Assembly (NCBI RefSeq): GCF_021290965.1
Contig: NZ_JAJOYT010000017.1
Span: 1-60,860, forward strand
DNA length: 60,860 bases
From: Rheinheimera faecalis
Lineage (GTDB): Bacteria > Pseudomonadota > Gammaproteobacteria > Enterobacterales > Alteromonadaceae
Reading direction: 5' to 3'
Shown: positions 9,606 through 21,305 of the stretch, one piece after another
Layout: every line of letters starts with the position of its first letter
How positions within the stretch are numbered: position 1 is the first letter of the stretch
Notes under the pieces: model-generated
The model's input: the letters and a program-made list of their open reading frames with translations, nothing else
The model's database searches: none
What the model was told of the DNA's origin: nothing
Program-made: the position numbers and the translations under genes

Positions 9606-9720
9606 CTTAGTGCTCCGCTATTCCACTACTATAACCCTCTCGGGTTACGCTGCTTTCGACTATAAACTACCCCCAACAAAAGGGCGCGTGATTATAACAG
9701 CACTTTTGTACAAATGGTAG
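9606..9720 (-). promoter_or_regulatory. spc operon promoter and leader
   Basis: A perfect TATAAT (minus strand, 9691-9696) is followed by an ACGCG discriminator, as in growth-rate-controlled ribosomal promoters. No good -35 is found at 17 bp. The leader holds a GTAACCC/GGGTTAT hairpin closed by a GAGA tetraloop (9631-9648) before the rplN start. Because the S10 terminator lies immediately upstream, this promoter must carry most spc transcription. Confidence 0.6.
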
Positions 9721-9736
9721 CCTTTAGTCGAACGAG

Positions 9737-9760
9737 AAAAAAACGGCCCCGAAGGGCCGT
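9737..9760 (-). terminator. terminator of the S10 operon after rpsQ
   Basis: On the minus strand an ACGGCCC/GGGCCGT stem with a TTCG tetraloop is followed by seven T. It lies 20 bp after the rpsQ stop and separates the S10 operon from the spc promoter. Confidence 0.9.
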
Positions 9761-9780
9761 TTTCGCTTACATCTTAATCA

Positions 9781-10035
9781 TTAAGATGCAGATTCGACAA
9801 CGGAAACCAGAGTCCATGACTTAGTCTTGGACAGAGGACGACATTCGCGAATAGTCACGATGTCACCTTCTTTACACTGGTTTGCTTCGTCATGTACGTG
9901 CAGTTTGGTAGTACGTGTGATGAATTTCCCATAGATTGGGTGCTTCACGTGACGTTCGATAGCAACAGTAATAGACTTGTCCATTTTGTTGCTGATCACT
10001 TTACCTTGCAGGGTACGGGTGTTTTTTTCGCTCAT
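9781..10035 (-). CDS. rpsQ: 30S ribosomal protein S17
   Basis: S17 is a primary 16S rRNA-binding OB-fold protein of the 30S body. The 84 residues match E. coli and include the [20 protein letters not shown] strand pair and the HPIYGKF motif. Its start shares one base with the rpmC stop (TAATG), so translation is coupled. It is the last gene before the S10 terminator. Confidence 0.98.
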   Translation of the reverse strand: MSEKNTRTLQGKVISNKMDKSITVAIERHVKHPIYGKFITRTTKLHVHDEANQCKEGDIVTIRECRPLSKTKSWTLVSVVESAS

Positions 10036-10226
10036 TAGGCACCTGCCTTCTCGGTTAAGATAGTCTTAACACGCGCGATATCGCGACGCACTTGCTTTAA
10101 CAAATGAGTCTGAGCCAGCTGACCTGTAGCTGCTTGCATGCGCAGGTTGAACTGCTCACGTAATAAGCCCAGTAATTCAGCGTTTAACTCTTCAACGCTT
10201 TTTACTTTCAGTTCGCTTGCTTTCAT
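10035..10226 (-). CDS. rpmC: 50S ribosomal protein L29
   Basis: L29 is a two-helix protein at the tunnel exit, close to the docking platform for signal recognition particle and trigger factor. The 63 residues equal E. coli, with the [20 protein letters not shown] and [11 protein letters not shown] motifs. One-base stop/start overlaps occur on both sides (rplP-rpmC and rpmC-rpsQ). Confidence 0.98.
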   Translation of the reverse strand: MKASELKVKSVEELNAELLGLLREQFNLRMQAATGQLAQTHLLKQVRRDIARVKTILTEKAGA

Positions 10227-10639
10227 TACAATACCGTCCGCGTTACAAAGGTTGTCTTAAATGGAAGTTTGGCTGAAGCCAATGCAAACGCATGACGAGC
10301 CAGTTCTTCCGACACACCGTCCATTTCATACAGGACTTTGCCAGGTTTAATCTGGCAAACCCAATATTCCACGCTACCTTTACCACTACCCATACGAACT
10401 TCGAGTGGTTTTTCCGTCATTGGTTTGTCCGGGAACACGCGGATCCAGATTTTACCAACACGTTTAACGGCACGAGTCATGGCACGACGTGCAGATTCGA
10501 TTTGACGTGAAGTCATTTGACCACGTTCAACTGCTTTAAGTGCATAAGTACCGAAGCTGACTTTATCGCCTACCAGCGCTAAGCCACGGTTACGTCCTTT
10601 GTGCACTTTACGAAATTTAGTACGTTTTGGTTGCAACAT
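10226..10639 (-). CDS. rplP: 50S ribosomal protein L16
   Basis: L16 helps organise the A-site tRNA channel and peptidyl transferase centre. The 137 residues contain the [16 protein letters not shown] start and the [20 protein letters not shown] signature. In E. coli an arginine of this protein is a substrate of the hydroxylase RoxA. It lies between rpsC and rpmC in the S10 operon. Confidence 0.98.
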   Translation of the reverse strand: MLQPKRTKFRKVHKGRNRGLALVGDKVSFGTYALKAVERGQMTSRQIESARRAMTRAVKRVGKIWIRVFPDKPMTEKPLEVRMGSGKGSVEYWVCQIKPGKVLYEMDGVSEELARHAFALASAKLPFKTTFVTRTVL

Positions 10640-10651
10640 CGCTCAATACTC

Positions 10652-11365
10652 CTACTTAGCCTTGCGAGGAGCCGGTTTTTTCGGCGCCTTAGGCTGTTTG
10701 TCGTTGTTGGCGTTCGCGTTGTTGTTCAATGGCATAGCTCCTAAGATCTCGCCTTTGAAAATCCAAACTTTCACACCAATGATACCGTAAGTAGTTAAAG
10801 CTTCTGATGTTGAGTAATCGATATCAGCACGCAGAGTGTGCAGTGGCACACGGCCTTCACGATACCATTCATCACGAGCAATCTCAGCACCGCCTAAACG
10901 GCCGCTGACCTGAACTTTGATACCTTTAGCGCCTAAACGCATAGCGTTCTGTACCGCACGCTTCATAGCGCGACGGAACATTACACGGCGTTCCAGCTGG
11001 CTGCTGATTGAGTCAGCAACTAATTTGGCATCTAATTCCGGCTTACGGATTTCAGAAATATTGATCTGAGCAGGCACGCCAGCGATAGTCGCTACGGCTT
11101 TGCGCAGTTTCTCAACGTCTTCACCTTTTTTACCGATGATCACGCCTGGACGAGCAGTGTGAATAGTCACACGGATGCTTTTCGCAGGACGTTCAATATC
11201 GATCCGGCTTACTGAAGCGGCTTTCAGTTCTTTTGTCAGATACTGACGAACTTTAAAGTCACCAACCAGGAAGTCCGGGAAGTCTTTTGTATTCGCGTAC
11301 CAGGTTGAGCTCCAAGGCTTAGTGATACCTAGGCGAATACCAGTAGGATGTACTTTCTGTCCCAT
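10652..11365 (-). CDS. rpsC: 30S ribosomal protein S3
   Basis: S3 forms the mRNA entry tunnel and the ribosomal helicase with S4 and S5. An N-terminal KH-2 domain (about 20-110, GXXG loop as [13 protein letters not shown]) precedes the C-terminal S3 domain (about 120-205). At 237 residues it is 4 longer than in E. coli, because of a low-complexity Asn/Lys/Pro/Ala-rich tail that probably is disordered. Confidence 0.98.
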   Translation of the reverse strand: MGQKVHPTGIRLGITKPWSSTWYANTKDFPDFLVGDFKVRQYLTKELKAASVSRIDIERPAKSIRVTIHTARPGVIIGKKGEDVEKLRKAVATIAGVPAQINISEIRKPELDAKLVADSISSQLERRVMFRRAMKRAVQNAMRLGAKGIKVQVSGRLGGAEIARDEWYREGRVPLHTLRADIDYSTSEALTTYGIIGVKVWIFKGEILGAMPLNNNANANNDKQPKAPKKPAPRKAK

Positions 11366-11374
11366 TTCTCACTC

Positions 11375-11707
11375 CTAGTTATCAGCTACAACCACAGTAA
11401 TGTGGCTGGTACGCTTGACGATACGGTCAGCACGGCCTTTGGCACGTGGCTTAATCCGCTTCATTGACGGACCTTCGTCAACAAACACAGTTTTCACTTT
11501 TAAAGTGTCGATATCGGCACCTTCGTTGTGTTCTGCGTTCGCAATGGCTGATAAAAGAACCTTTTTAACTAACTCAGCCGCTTTTTTAGGGCTGTAAGTT
11601 AAAACATTCAACGCCTTATCAACTGACAGACCGCGGATTTGGTCAGCGACCAAACGGGCTTTCTGTGCAGAAGAACGGGCAAATTTGTGTTTAGCTAATG
11701 CTTCCAT
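11375..11707 (-). CDS. rplV: 50S ribosomal protein L22
   Basis: L22 has a globular domain at the tunnel exit and a long beta-hairpin lining the tunnel. The 110 residues equal E. coli. The hairpin segment around [21 protein letters not shown] is intact; macrolide-resistance deletions occur there in other species, and none is seen here. Confidence 0.98.
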   Translation of the reverse strand: MEALAKHKFARSSAQKARLVADQIRGLSVDKALNVLTYSPKKAAELVKKVLLSAIANAEHNEGADIDTLKVKTVFVDEGPSMKRIKPRAKGRADRIVKRTSHITVVVADN

Positions 11708-11717
11708 TATTTACCCC

Positions 11718-11996
11718 TTAGCGCTTCTTGGCCTTTTTGTCGGCTGCGTGACCACGGTAAGTACGAGTAGGTGAGAACTCACCTAACTTGTGACCGACCA
11801 TCTCTTCTGAGACAAGTACTGGTACATGCTGACGACCATTATGGACAGCGATGGTCAAACCGATCATTTGTGGAATGATCATTGAACGACGGCTCCAAGT
11901 CTTAATTGGCTTCTTGTCACCGCTTTCCAACGCTTTCTCTACCTTCTTCAACAAGTGAAGGTCGATAAATGGACCTTTCTTGAGAGAACGTGGCAT
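11718..11996 (-). CDS. rpsS: 30S ribosomal protein S19
   Basis: S19 forms a heterodimer with S13 in the 30S head. The 92 residues have the [19 protein letters not shown] start and the central [22 protein letters not shown] block. It follows rplB in the S10 operon. Confidence 0.98.
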   Translation of the reverse strand: MPRSLKKGPFIDLHLLKKVEKALESGDKKPIKTWSRRSMIIPQMIGLTIAVHNGRQHVPVLVSEEMVGHKLGEFSPTRTYRGHAADKKAKKR

Positions 11997-12015
11997 GGCA
12001 ATTCCTCACATTAAA

Positions 12016-12840
12016 TTATTTGTCACGACGACGGACAATGAACTTGTCAGTACGCTTGTTCGAACGGGTTTTGTAACCTTTGGTTGGAACGCCCCATGGA
12101 GTAACAGGGTGACGTCCGCCTGAAGTTTTACCTTCACCACCACCGTGAGGGTGGTCAACCGGGTTCATTACCACACCACGCACTGTTGGGCGGATACCGC
12201 GCCAACGCATCGCACCGGCTTTACCGTATTGACGCAGCATGTGTTCGGCGTTGCCGATCTCGCCGATAGTTGCACGGCAGTCAGCCAGAACTTTGCGCAT
12301 TTCACCACTGCGTAAACGCAGAGTAACGTACGCGCCGTCACGCGCCAGGATCTGGGCAAATGCACCAGCTGAACGCATTAATTGGCCGCCTTTACCAGGC
12401 TTCAATTCGACGTTGTGGACGATTTGGCCCACTGGGATGTTGCGCAGTGGCATAGTATTACCAGATTTAATTGGTGAATCTAAGCCTGACTGTACTGTAT
12501 CACCCGCTTTTAAGCCTTTTGGTGCCAGGATGTAACGACGCTCGCCGTCTGCATACAACACCAGAGCGATGTTAGCAGTACGGTTTGGATCGTATTCCAG
12601 ACGCTCAACTTTAGCAGGGATACCATCTTTATTACGTTTGAAATCAACCAGACGGTAGTGTTGCTTATGACCACCACCGATATGGCGAGTAGTAATACGA
12701 CCGTGGTTGTTACGACCACCAGTTTTAGTATTCTTCTCTAACAAAGGTGCGTATGGCTTGCCTTTGTACAGGTCTGGGTTCACGACTTTTAAGACGTGAC
12801 GACGACCAGGTGACGTAGGTTTACACTTAACAAGTGCCAT
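12016..12840 (-). CDS. rplB: 50S ribosomal protein L2
   Basis: L2 is an essential 23S rRNA binder needed for subunit association and peptidyl transferase activity. It has an OB-like domain (about 40-120), an SH3-like domain (about 125-200) and the conserved C-terminal loop [17 protein letters not shown]. The catalytically important histidine of that loop is present. The 274 residues compare with 273 in E. coli. Confidence 0.99.
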   Translation of the reverse strand: MALVKCKPTSPGRRHVLKVVNPDLYKGKPYAPLLEKNTKTGGRNNHGRITTRHIGGGHKQHYRLVDFKRNKDGIPAKVERLEYDPNRTANIALVLYADGERRYILAPKGLKAGDTVQSGLDSPIKSGNTMPLRNIPVGQIVHNVELKPGKGGQLMRSAGAFAQILARDGAYVTLRLRSGEMRKVLADCRATIGEIGNAEHMLRQYGKAGAMRWRGIRPTVRGVVMNPVDHPHGGGEGKTSGGRHPVTPWGVPTKGYKTRSNKRTDKFIVRRRDK

Positions 12841-12856
12841 TTCCTAACTCCTCTAA

Positions 12857-13159
12857 TTACTCAGCGCCGCCAACAAAATCAAGTTCGCTGCCTTCTTTAA
12901 GAGTAACGTAAGCTTTTTTCCAATCGCTACGTTGACCAGTACGCATACCTGTGCGCTTAGTCTTACCCTTAACGTTAACAGTGCGAACACCAACAACTTC
13001 TACTTCAAATAATTTTTGAACAGCAGCTTTGATGTCAGCTTTAGTAGCAGTAGTAGCTACCTTGAACACGATAGTGTTGTTGGTTTCTGCCGCGATTGTG
13101 CTCTTTTCAGACACGTGCGGAGCCAGAATCACTTTCAGTAAACGTTCTTCACGGATCAT
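12857..13159 (-). CDS. rplW: 50S ribosomal protein L23
   Basis: L23 at the tunnel exit docks trigger factor and SRP. The 100 residues equal E. coli and include [13 protein letters not shown] near the N-terminus and the extended hairpin [20 protein letters not shown]. Its ATG overlaps the rplD stop by 4 bp (ATGA), which couples their translation. Confidence 0.98.
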   Translation of the reverse strand: MIREERLLKVILAPHVSEKSTIAAETNNTIVFKVATTATKADIKAAVQKLFEVEVVGVRTVNVKGKTKRTGMRTGQRSDWKKAYVTLKEGSELDFVGGAE

Positions 13160-13761
13160 GCTAACATCTCCTCGATTTGCTTAACTGCAGCAGCAGTCAT
13201 GACAACTTTGTCGAAGGCGATTAAGCTGACTGGGTCGATACCGTGAACATCACGTACGTCAACCTTGTACAGGTTGCGTGCTGATAAGAACAGGTTTTCG
13301 TCAACTTCGTCAGTCACGATTAAAACGTCTTTCAGTTCCATCGCTTTTAACTTAGCTGTTAGTTCTTTCGTTTTCGGAGTTTCAACAACAAAGTTTTCAA
13401 CTACGATTAAACGCTCTTGACGAACTAATTCAGACAAAATGCTCATGATCGCGCCACGATACATCTTTCTGTTTACTTTTTGGCTGTGATCTTGTGGCTT
13501 AGCCGCAAACGTCACACCACCGCCACGCCATATTGGGCTACGGATTGTACCAGCACGGGCACGACCTGTACCCTTCTGGCGCCATGGCTTCTTACCGCCA
13601 CCGCGTACTTCTGAACGTGTCAGTTGAGCACGTGTACCTTGACGGGCACCAGCTGCATAAGCAACTACTACCTGGTGTACCAATGCTTCGTTGAACTCAC
13701 GTCCAAAGGTAGCTTCGGAAACTTCAAGAACGCCTTTAGCGTCTCTTAATGCTAATTCCAT
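13156..13761 (-). CDS. rplD: 50S ribosomal protein L4
   Basis: L4 lines the exit tunnel. In enteric bacteria it also represses its own S10 operon through attenuation and translation inhibition at the S10 leader. I chose the ATG at 13761 ([16 protein letters not shown]), giving 201 residues as in E. coli and a good GGAGG site 8 bp upstream; a GTG one codon earlier is possible. The tunnel loop [18 protein letters not shown] is intact. The matching S10 leader lies at 14761-14930. Confidence 0.98.
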   Translation of the reverse strand: MELALRDAKGVLEVSEATFGREFNEALVHQVVVAYAAGARQGTRAQLTRSEVRGGGKKPWRQKGTGRARAGTIRSPIWRGGGVTFAAKPQDHSQKVNRKMYRGAIMSILSELVRQERLIVVENFVVETPKTKELTAKLKAMELKDVLIVTDEVDENLFLSARNLYKVDVRDVHGIDPVSLIAFDKVVMTAAAVKQIEEMLA

Positions 13762-13780
13762 CACTCATCTCCTCCAGACG

Positions 13781-14419
13781 TTAGCCTTTGACAGCAGGTT
13801 TAACAATCACATCACCACCGATAGCACCAGGGACAGCGCCCTTCACTAACAGGATGTTGCGTGCTGCGTCTACACGTACAACTTCCAGAGACTGGACTGT
13901 TACACGCTCGGCACCCATGTGTCCGGCCATTTTTTTACCTTTGAATACTTTACCTGGTGATTGGTTTTGACCAATCGAACCTGGTGCACGGTGAGATAAA
14001 GAGTTACCGTGAGTCATATCCTGAGTACGGAAATTCCAGCGCTTTACAGTACCGGCAAAACCTTTACCTTTTGATGTACCGACGACATCAACTTTTTTCG
14101 TCTCTGCGAAAACTTCAACAGTAATCTCGCTACCAACAGTGATGTCAGCACCTTCGTTATCTTGCAGGCGGAATTCCCACAGACCACGACCAGCTTCAAC
14201 ACCAGCTTTTGCAAACTGACCAGCATCTGGTTTGTTCAGGCGAGAAGCCTTCACTGTGCCAGCAGTCACTTGCAATGCGCTATAGCCATGAACGTCTTGC
14301 GTTTTAATGGCAGTAACGCGGTTTGGTGTTGCTTCGATTACGGTTACTGGGATTGATACGCCATCTTCAGTGAAGATGCGAGTCATGCCCACTTTACGAC
14401 CGATTAGACCGATAGCCAT
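13781..14419 (-). CDS. rplC: 50S ribosomal protein L3
   Basis: L3 is an assembly-initiating protein reaching the peptidyl transferase centre. The 212 residues (209 in E. coli) include the [17 protein letters not shown] start and the central loop [20 protein letters not shown]. In this family the loop contains the Gln that PrmB methylates; Gln is present. It is the second gene of the S10 operon. Confidence 0.98.
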   Translation of the reverse strand: MAIGLIGRKVGMTRIFTEDGVSIPVTVIEATPNRVTAIKTQDVHGYSALQVTAGTVKASRLNKPDAGQFAKAGVEAGRGLWEFRLQDNEGADITVGSEITVEVFAETKKVDVVGTSKGKGFAGTVKRWNFRTQDMTHGNSLSHRAPGSIGQNQSPGKVFKGKKMAGHMGAERVTVQSLEVVRVDAARNILLVKGAVPGAIGGDVIVKPAVKG

Positions 14420-14448
14420 ATCCTAAACCTCTCTAAAAACCTGTCTGA

Positions 14449-14930
<482 letters not shown>

Positions 14931-14936
14931 CCGCGC

Positions 14937-14964
14937 ATTATACTCAACTGATTGAGAAAGACAA
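14937..14964 (-). promoter_or_regulatory. S10 operon promoter
   Basis: The minus strand has TTGTCT (14959-14964), a 16-bp spacer, TATAAT (14937-14942) and then a GCGCGG discriminator. A GC-rich discriminator is typical of stringently controlled ribosomal promoters. The -35 directly abuts the terminator hairpin of the upstream acyl-CoA dehydrogenase gene. Confidence 0.8.
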
Positions 14965-14992
14965 CCCCTGCTGAATAATTAAACAGCAGGGG
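14965..14992 (-). terminator. terminator hairpin after acyl-CoA dehydrogenase gene
   Basis: A perfect 9-bp stem (CCCCTGCTG/CAGCAGGGG) with a 10-nt loop is followed on the minus strand by the moderately T-rich TTGTCTTTCT, which also contains the S10 -35. It insulates the S10 operon from the gene upstream. Confidence 0.7.
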
Positions 14993-15015
14993 GGCACTTT
15001 ATGATCAAAAGGTGA

Positions 15016-16755
15016 TCAGAACAGCTTTGGTTCTGCGGATGATAACTCTGCAGGGAACTGCTCTATCAAGCTAAACAGGCTTTCAATACGGGGTAAAACC
15101 CGGCTGTAGTAAAACTTAGCTTTGAGTTGTTTGGACTGAATGAAGTCTTGACTGTGTTTTGCGGCATCTAACGCAGCTTCCATCTTATCCCACATAAAGG
15201 CATAGAGTAGATAGCCGGTTAAATCCAGATAGTCATTCGCGACCCAGGATAGGAGTTCTGGTTGAGCCCTAGCTCGCTCTAACAAGGCTAGTGTTGCCGA
15301 TTCAAAACGCTCTGCAGCTAAATTGATTTGTTTGCTCGCTGAACCAGATAGGCCTGCCGCTAGTTCGCGTACCAGGTCTAACAATACAGCGCCTTGATCC
15401 GATGCTACTTTACGCAACATAAAGTCAGCGGCCTGAATACCGTTAGTACCTTCATAGATCTGGGCTATGCGGACATCACGGACCAACTGCTCCATGCCCC
15501 ACTCACGGATATAACCATGACCACCAAATACCTGCTGAGCTGTAACACAAGCATCCAATCCTCTGTCCGTCATAAAAGCTTTAGTCACTGGCGTCAGCAA
15601 ATTGGCTCGCGCTTGAGCCCTGGCATCCGCACCGAACTTGGCTTGATCCAATAAATGCCCAACATAAACACTAAAGGCCCTGCCCGCTTCATTGATACTG
15701 CTGATATTCAACAACATACGTTTGACATCAGGATGACCAATAATAGGATCGGCTTTATTACCATCTTTAGTCGCTGTTCTGCCTTGTAGACGGTCATTGG
15801 CGTAGGCAAGTGCATTCTGGTAAGCGCGCTCTGCCGCACCTAAACCCTGACTACCCATGGCCAGACGTTCGTAGTTCATCATGGTGAACATACAAGCCAA
15901 TCCTTTATGAGGCTCACCAATCAGGTAACCTTCGGCGCCATCAAAGTTCATCACACAAGTGGCCGAACCATGAATACCCATCTTATGTTCAACTGAACTA
16001 CAAATCAGCCCATTACGCTCGCCCAAGTTGCCACTGGCATCGACTTTAAACTTAGGAACCAAAAATAAAGAAATACCACGGCTGCCGGCTGGCGCATCCG
16101 GCAATTTAGCCAGCACCAAATGAATGATGTTTTCTGTCAGGTCGTGCTCACCCGCTGTAATAAAGATTTTTTCGCCGCTGATACGATAAATGCCATCGCC
16201 CGTAGGTTCGGCTTTGCTACGCATAATGCCCAAGTCAGAGCCGGCATGAGATTCTGTCAGGCACATAGTGCCGGACCATTCACCGCTGTATAACTTTGGC
16301 AGATACAAAGCTTTGGTTGCTTCATCGGCATGCTGTAATAAAGCAACACAAGCACCTGATGTCAGGCCCGGGTATAAAGAGAAGGCTATATCAGCGCTAC
16401 ACATCATCTCGTCGTACAAACCAGACAGGCTTTTCGGCATGCCCATGCCACCGTACTCTGGATCGCCGGACAAACCAGTCCAGCCGCCTTCACACAACAA
16501 CTGATAACATTCTTTATAATGAGAAGGAGTTGTTACTTCACCAGAAACACAAGACACACCTTGCTCATCTGCAGCTGCGGCTAAAGGTGCGATTTTTTCG
16601 GCGGTAATTTTTGCAGCTTCTTCCAGAATGGCGGCCGCAGTATCTGTATCAATCAGTTCAGCTAACTCAGCCTGTTGCTGCCAGAACTGTTGAACTTGCC
16701 AGACATCAAATAGTTGAAAGGACATATCGCCCAGCGGCGCCTGGTAGTGACTCAC
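15016..16755 (-). CDS. acyl-CoA dehydrogenase, long (DmdC-like) form
   Basis: This flavoprotein oxidises an acyl-CoA to the trans-2-enoyl-CoA. The 579 residues comprise a short N-terminal extension typical of the about 580-600-residue class (YQAPLGDMSFQLFDV), the acyl-CoA dehydrogenase core with MCLTESHAGSD (about 164-174) for FAD/substrate contacts, the catalytic Glu435 in IYEGTNGIQ, and an extra helical C-terminal domain. The start is GTG behind AAGGAG. Standing alone between the str and S10 operons, it has its own promoter overlapped by a PsrA-like operator, which points to fatty acid beta-oxidation. Chain-length specificity cannot be told. Confidence 0.93.
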   Translation of the reverse strand: MSHYQAPLGDMSFQLFDVWQVQQFWQQQAELAELIDTDTAAAILEEAAKITAEKIAPLAAAADEQGVSCVSGEVTTPSHYKECYQLLCEGGWTGLSGDPEYGGMGMPKSLSGLYDEMMCSADIAFSLYPGLTSGACVALLQHADEATKALYLPKLYSGEWSGTMCLTESHAGSDLGIMRSKAEPTGDGIYRISGEKIFITAGEHDLTENIIHLVLAKLPDAPAGSRGISLFLVPKFKVDASGNLGERNGLICSSVEHKMGIHGSATCVMNFDGAEGYLIGEPHKGLACMFTMMNYERLAMGSQGLGAAERAYQNALAYANDRLQGRTATKDGNKADPIIGHPDVKRMLLNISSINEAGRAFSVYVGHLLDQAKFGADARAQARANLLTPVTKAFMTDRGLDACVTAQQVFGGHGYIREWGMEQLVRDVRIAQIYEGTNGIQAADFMLRKVASDQGAVLLDLVRELAAGLSGSASKQINLAAERFESATLALLERARAQPELLSWVANDYLDLTGYLLYAFMWDKMEAALDAAKHSQDFIQSKQLKAKFYYSRVLPRIESLFSLIEQFPAELSSAEPKLF

Positions 16756-16795
16756 AATAACTCTCCTTGAAAAACCCTAATGGTCGGATGAGTTA

Positions 16796-16838
16796 GTTCT
16801 AGCATGTTCATCAGGCAAATTCAAACAAACGTTTGAAT
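16796..16838 (-). promoter_or_regulatory. promoter with PsrA-type fatty-acid operator
   Basis: A palindrome with perfect 8-bp arms (ATTCAAAC, 4-bp spacer, GTTTGAAT) covers 16819-16838. It contains the CAAAC-N4-GTTTG core known for PsrA, a TetR-family repressor of fatty-acid degradation genes. Its right arm supplies a TTGAAT -35 at 17 bp from a TAGAAC -10 (16796-16801), so repressor binding would block polymerase. No psrA gene is in the window. Confidence 0.7.
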
Positions 16839-16914
16839 GACTGACAGAGATCCGGATCTGGTTTGTATTTAAGGTATGACAGTAGCAGTTCGAATGGAAC
16901 TTTAAAAAATGTCC

Positions 16915-16940
16915 AAAAAAAAGGGCCCCTAAGGGCCCTT
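16915..16940 (-). terminator. terminator after tuf copy 1
   Basis: On the minus strand an AAGGGCCC/GGGCCCTT stem with a TTAG loop is followed by T6. It closes the str operon 17 bp after the tuf stop. Confidence 0.9.
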
Positions 16941-16956
16941 ATTCAAGTTCTGACTA

Positions 16957-18141
16957 TTACGCCAGTACTTTAGATACTACACCAGCACCTACTGTGCGGC
17001 CACCTTCACGGATGGCGAAGCGTAAACCTTCGTCCATCGCGATTGGGTTGATAAGCTCTACAACAAACTTCAGGTTGTCGCCTGGCATTACCATCTCTAC
17101 GCCTTCTGGCAGTTCTACTGAACCAGTCACGTCTGTTGTACGGAAGTAGAACTGTGGACGGTAACCTTTGAAGAATGGAGTATGACGACCACCTTCTTCT
17201 TTTGATAATACGTACACTTCACCTTCGAACTTGGTGTGTGGCTTGATTGAACCTGGCTTCGCTAATACCTGACCACGTTCTACGTCTTCACGTTTAGTAC
17301 CACGTAACAGCGCGCCGATGTTCTCGCCTGCACGACCTTCGTCTAACAGTTTACGGAACATTTCTACACCAGTACAAGTAGTCGTCACTGTGTCTTTCAG
17401 ACCAACGATTTCTACTGACTCGCCTACTTTTACGATACCTTGCTCTACACGGCCTGTTACTACAGTACCACGACCAGCAATTGAGAATACGTCTTCGATT
17501 GGCATGATGAATGGCTTATCAATCGCACGTACTGGCTCTGGGATGTAAGAATCTAAAGCTGCTGCCAGCTCAAGGATTTTTGGTTCCCAAACTGCATCGC
17601 CTTCCAGACCTTTTAAAGCTGAACCACGGATTACCGGCAGGTCATCACCTGGGAAATCGTAGTCTGACAGAAGTTCACGAACTTCCATCTCCACCAGCTC
17701 TAACAGCTCTTCATCATCAACCATGTCACATTTGTTCATGAATACAACGATGAAAGGTACACCTACCTGACGAGATAACAGGATGTGCTCACGTGTCTGT
17801 GGCATTGGGCCGTCAGTCGCTGCTACTACCAGGATTGCGCCGTCCATCTGAGCAGCACCAGTGATCATGTTCTTCACATAGTCAGCGTGACCTGGGCAGT
17901 CTACGTGGGCGTAGTGACGAGTTGGTGTATCGTATTCAACGTGAGAAGTGTTGATCGTGATACCACGAGCTTTCTCTTCTGGCGCTTTGTCGATTTGATC
18001 GAAAGCGAATGCCTGACCACCGTAGTGCTTAGCAAGTACGTTAGTGATAGCAGCAGTTAAAGTAGTTTTACCGTGGTCAACGTGACCGATGGTGCCTACG
18101 TTAACGTGCGGTTTATTACGTTCGAATTTAGCCTTAGCCAT
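16957..18141 (-). CDS. tufA: elongation factor Tu, str-operon copy
   Basis: EF-Tu is the GTPase that delivers aminoacyl-tRNA to the ribosome. The 394 residues hold GHVDHGKT (19-26), DCPGH and NKCD nucleotide motifs in the G domain, then beta-barrel domains 2 and 3. It is the last gene of rpsL-rpsG-fusA-tuf, 53 bp after fusA. The protein is identical to the copy at 33664-34848. The genes differ only in two silent bases that I could find (within 18029-18034), which indicates recent gene conversion. Confidence 0.99.
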   Translation of the reverse strand: MAKAKFERNKPHVNVGTIGHVDHGKTTLTAAITNVLAKHYGGQAFAFDQIDKAPEEKARGITINTSHVEYDTPTRHYAHVDCPGHADYVKNMITGAAQMDGAILVVAATDGPMPQTREHILLSRQVGVPFIVVFMNKCDMVDDEELLELVEMEVRELLSDYDFPGDDLPVIRGSALKGLEGDAVWEPKILELAAALDSYIPEPVRAIDKPFIMPIEDVFSIAGRGTVVTGRVEQGIVKVGESVEIVGLKDTVTTTCTGVEMFRKLLDEGRAGENIGALLRGTKREDVERGQVLAKPGSIKPHTKFEGEVYVLSKEEGGRHTPFFKGYRPQFYFRTTDVTGSVELPEGVEMVMPGDNLKFVVELINPIAMDEGLRFAIREGGRTVGAGVVSKVLA

Positions 18142-18194
18142 TTTAATTACCTTCTGTTAAATAGATCCAACTTAAAGTGGACCAAATTAAGTGA

Positions 18195-20309
18195 TTAATC
18201 GTTACTACCAGTACTGCTACGAGCTGCAATAATTGCTTCAGTCACGTTGTTTGGTGCTTCCATATACTTCAATGGTTCCATTGAATAAGAAGCACGGCCC
18301 TGGGTCAATGAACGCATGCTGGTTGCATAACCAAACATTTCGGACAAAGGAACCTGAGCATCAACGATCTTGATACCACCAGGAGCATCTTCCATACCGT
18401 TGATGATACCGCGACGACGGTTTAAGTCACCGACGATGTCACCCATGAAGTCTTCCGGTGTTACCACTTCAACTTTCATGACGGGTTCAAGGATCACTGG
18501 CTTAGCTTGCAGTGCGCCTTTTCTGAAGCCCATAGAGGCGGCCACTTTGAACGCCATTTCGTTTGAGTCCACATCGTGGTATGAACCATCGAATACGGTA
18601 ACTTTCACGTCAATGACCGGGTAACCAGCGAGGATACCGTTTTTCATCTGTTCGATAATGCCTTTGTCGATAGCAGGAATGTATTCTTTTGGAATCACAC
18701 CACCCACGACAGCGTTAACGAACTCATAGCCTTTGCCTTCTTCCTGAGGTTCGATTTTCAGCCAGCAATGACCAAATTGACCGCGACCACCAGATTGACG
18801 AACAAATTTACCTTCAACTTCAGTGCTGGCGCGAATAGTTTCGCGATAAGCGACCTGAGGTTTACCAACGTTTGCGTCCACTTTGAATTCGCGTTTCATA
18901 CGATCCACGATGATTTCCAAGTGCAGCTCACCCATACCAGAAATAATAGTCTGGCTGGTTTCTTCGTCGGTGTGAACACGGAAAGATGGATCTTCTGCAG
19001 CAAGTTTGCTCAGAGCGACACCCATACGTTCCTGGTCAGCTTTGGTTTTTGGTTCCACTGCAACAGAAATTACCGGCTCCGGGAATTCCATACGTTCCAG
19101 TGTAATGATGTGGTCAGGGTCACATAAAGTGTCACCTGTAGTCACATCTTTAAAACCTATGCCGGCAGCAATATCACCAGCACGAACTTCTTTGATTTCC
19201 TGGCGGTCATTGGCGTGCATCTGAACGATACGGCCAATACGCTCTTTCTTGTGTTTTACCGGGTTATAAACGCTGTCACCAGAGTTAATCACGCCAGAGT
19301 AGCAACGGAAGAAAGTCAATGTGCCAACAAAGGGGTCAGTTGCGATTTTGAACGCAAGTGCCGCAAACGGCGCATCGTCATCAGCATGGCGTAAGCCCTC
19401 TGATTCATCTTCGTTAATACCCTTGATCGCTTTGACTTCAGTTGGTGATGGTAAGTATTCAATCACAGCATCAAGCATCGCCTGAACGCCTTTGTTTTTG
19501 AATGCAGAACCACAAAGCACAAGAACCACTTCGTTAGAGAGAGTACGTTGACGCAAGGCCGAGCGGATTTCGTCTTCAGTCAGCTCACCGCCTTCCAAAT
19601 AACGTTCCATCAGCTCTTCATTGGCTTCAGCTGCTGCTTCTACCATGTTTGCACGCCACTCTTCACACTCAGCCAGCATTTCCGCAGGGATCTCTTCGTA
19701 CGTGAAGGTCATACCCTGGTCAGCTTCGTTCCAGTTGATTGCTTTCATTTTTAACAAGTCAACCACGCCACGGAAGTTCTCTTCAGAACCAATAGGTAAC
19801 TGAATAGGCACTATGGTGTGATTCAGACGGTCACGGGCTTGCTTTACAACACGCAGGAAGTTAGCGCCAGTGCGGTCCATCTTGTTAACAAAGATCAAAC
19901 GTGGAACTTCGTATTTATTTGCCTGACGCCATACTGTTTCGGTCTGAGGCTGAACGCCTGAAGAACCACACAGTACAACAACAGCACCATCCAGAACACG
20001 CAGGGAACGTTCTACTTCAATAGTGAAGTCAACGTGCCCCGGTGTATCGATGATGTTTACACGATGTTGAGGGAACTGGCCCTGCATACCACGCCAAAAG
20101 GTCGTAGTAGCAGCGGACGTGATAGTGATACCACGTTCCTGCTCCTGTTCCATCCAATCCATCGTGGCGGCGCCGTCATGAACTTCACCGATCTTGTGAG
20201 ACAAGCCGGTATAGAACAAAACTCGTTCAGTTGTCGTGGTTTTACCCGCGTCAACGTGAGCACAAATACCAATGTTCCGGTAAAGCTCAATAGGAGTTGT
20301 ACGTGCCAC
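18195..20309 (-). CDS. fusA: elongation factor G
   Basis: EF-G is the GTPase driving translocation and, with RRF, ribosome recycling. The 704 residues equal E. coli. The G domain carries [13 protein letters not shown] (about 17-29), DTPGHVDF and NKMDRTGA, followed by domains II-V. It is flanked by rpsG (27 bp) and tuf in the str operon. No second fusA appears in the window. Confidence 0.99.
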   Translation of the reverse strand: MARTTPIELYRNIGICAHVDAGKTTTTERVLFYTGLSHKIGEVHDGAATMDWMEQEQERGITITSAATTTFWRGMQGQFPQHRVNIIDTPGHVDFTIEVERSLRVLDGAVVVLCGSSGVQPQTETVWRQANKYEVPRLIFVNKMDRTGANFLRVVKQARDRLNHTIVPIQLPIGSEENFRGVVDLLKMKAINWNEADQGMTFTYEEIPAEMLAECEEWRANMVEAAAEANEELMERYLEGGELTEDEIRSALRQRTLSNEVVLVLCGSAFKNKGVQAMLDAVIEYLPSPTEVKAIKGINEDESEGLRHADDDAPFAALAFKIATDPFVGTLTFFRCYSGVINSGDSVYNPVKHKKERIGRIVQMHANDRQEIKEVRAGDIAAGIGFKDVTTGDTLCDPDHIITLERMEFPEPVISVAVEPKTKADQERMGVALSKLAAEDPSFRVHTDEETSQTIISGMGELHLEIIVDRMKREFKVDANVGKPQVAYRETIRASTEVEGKFVRQSGGRGQFGHCWLKIEPQEEGKGYEFVNAVVGGVIPKEYIPAIDKGIIEQMKNGILAGYPVIDVKVTVFDGSYHDVDSNEMAFKVAASMGFRKGALQAKPVILEPVMKVEVVTPEDFMGDIVGDLNRRRGIINGMEDAPGGIKIVDAQVPLSEMFGYATSMRSLTQGRASYSMEPLKYMEAPNNVTEAIIAARSSTGSND

Positions 20310-20336
20310 AATCGAATCCTCTTAAAAAGGTCTGTC

Positions 20337-20807
20337 TTACCAACGGAAATGAGCGAAAGCTTTGTTCGCTTCAGCCATACGGTGAACGTCTTCACGTTTC
20401 TTAACAGCAGAACCTTTATTCTCAACGGCATCCAGCATTTCACCAGCTAAACGCTGGGCCATTGATTTCTCGCCACGTTTACGGGCAGCTTCAACCAACC
20501 AACGCATAGCTAAAGCGTTACGACGAACCTGACGAACTTCACATGGAACCTGGTAAGTAGAACCACCCACACGGCGTGATTTAACTTCAACAGTAGGACG
20601 AATGTTGTCTAATGCAACTTCGAACAGATCCAGCTCTGGTTTTTTAGATTTTGTCGCAGCGATGTCTAATGCGCCGTATACAATTGATTCAGCTGTAGAT
20701 TTTTTACCGTCGATCATTACGACGTTTACGAACTTGGCAAGTAATTCACTTCCGAACTTAGGATCTGGAAGGATTTTACGTTGACCTATGACGCGTCTTC
20801 TTGGCAT
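20337..20807 (-). CDS. rpsG: 30S ribosomal protein S7
   Basis: S7 nucleates assembly of the 30S head. In E. coli it represses the str operon by binding the rpsL-rpsG intercistronic RNA. The 156 residues have the [17 protein letters not shown] start and the [17 protein letters not shown] beta-hairpin. The 82-bp gap before it (20808-20889) is the right size and place for the S7 target, but the fold was not verified. Confidence 0.99.
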   Translation of the reverse strand: MPRRRVIGQRKILPDPKFGSELLAKFVNVVMIDGKKSTAESIVYGALDIAATKSKKPELDLFEVALDNIRPTVEVKSRRVGGSTYQVPCEVRQVRRNALAMRWLVEAARKRGEKSMAQRLAGEMLDAVENKGSAVKKREDVHRMAEANKAFAHFRW

Positions 20808-20889
20808 TCGAAACTCCGATTGCTTCAGGGGATTCCAAAACTTTTAATGAAAAAAGTTACTTAGTTTGGCCTTACTTAACGGAGTTAAG

Positions 20890-21288
<399 letters not shown>

Positions 21289-21305
21289 CTACCTATAAAC
21301 GTGAA

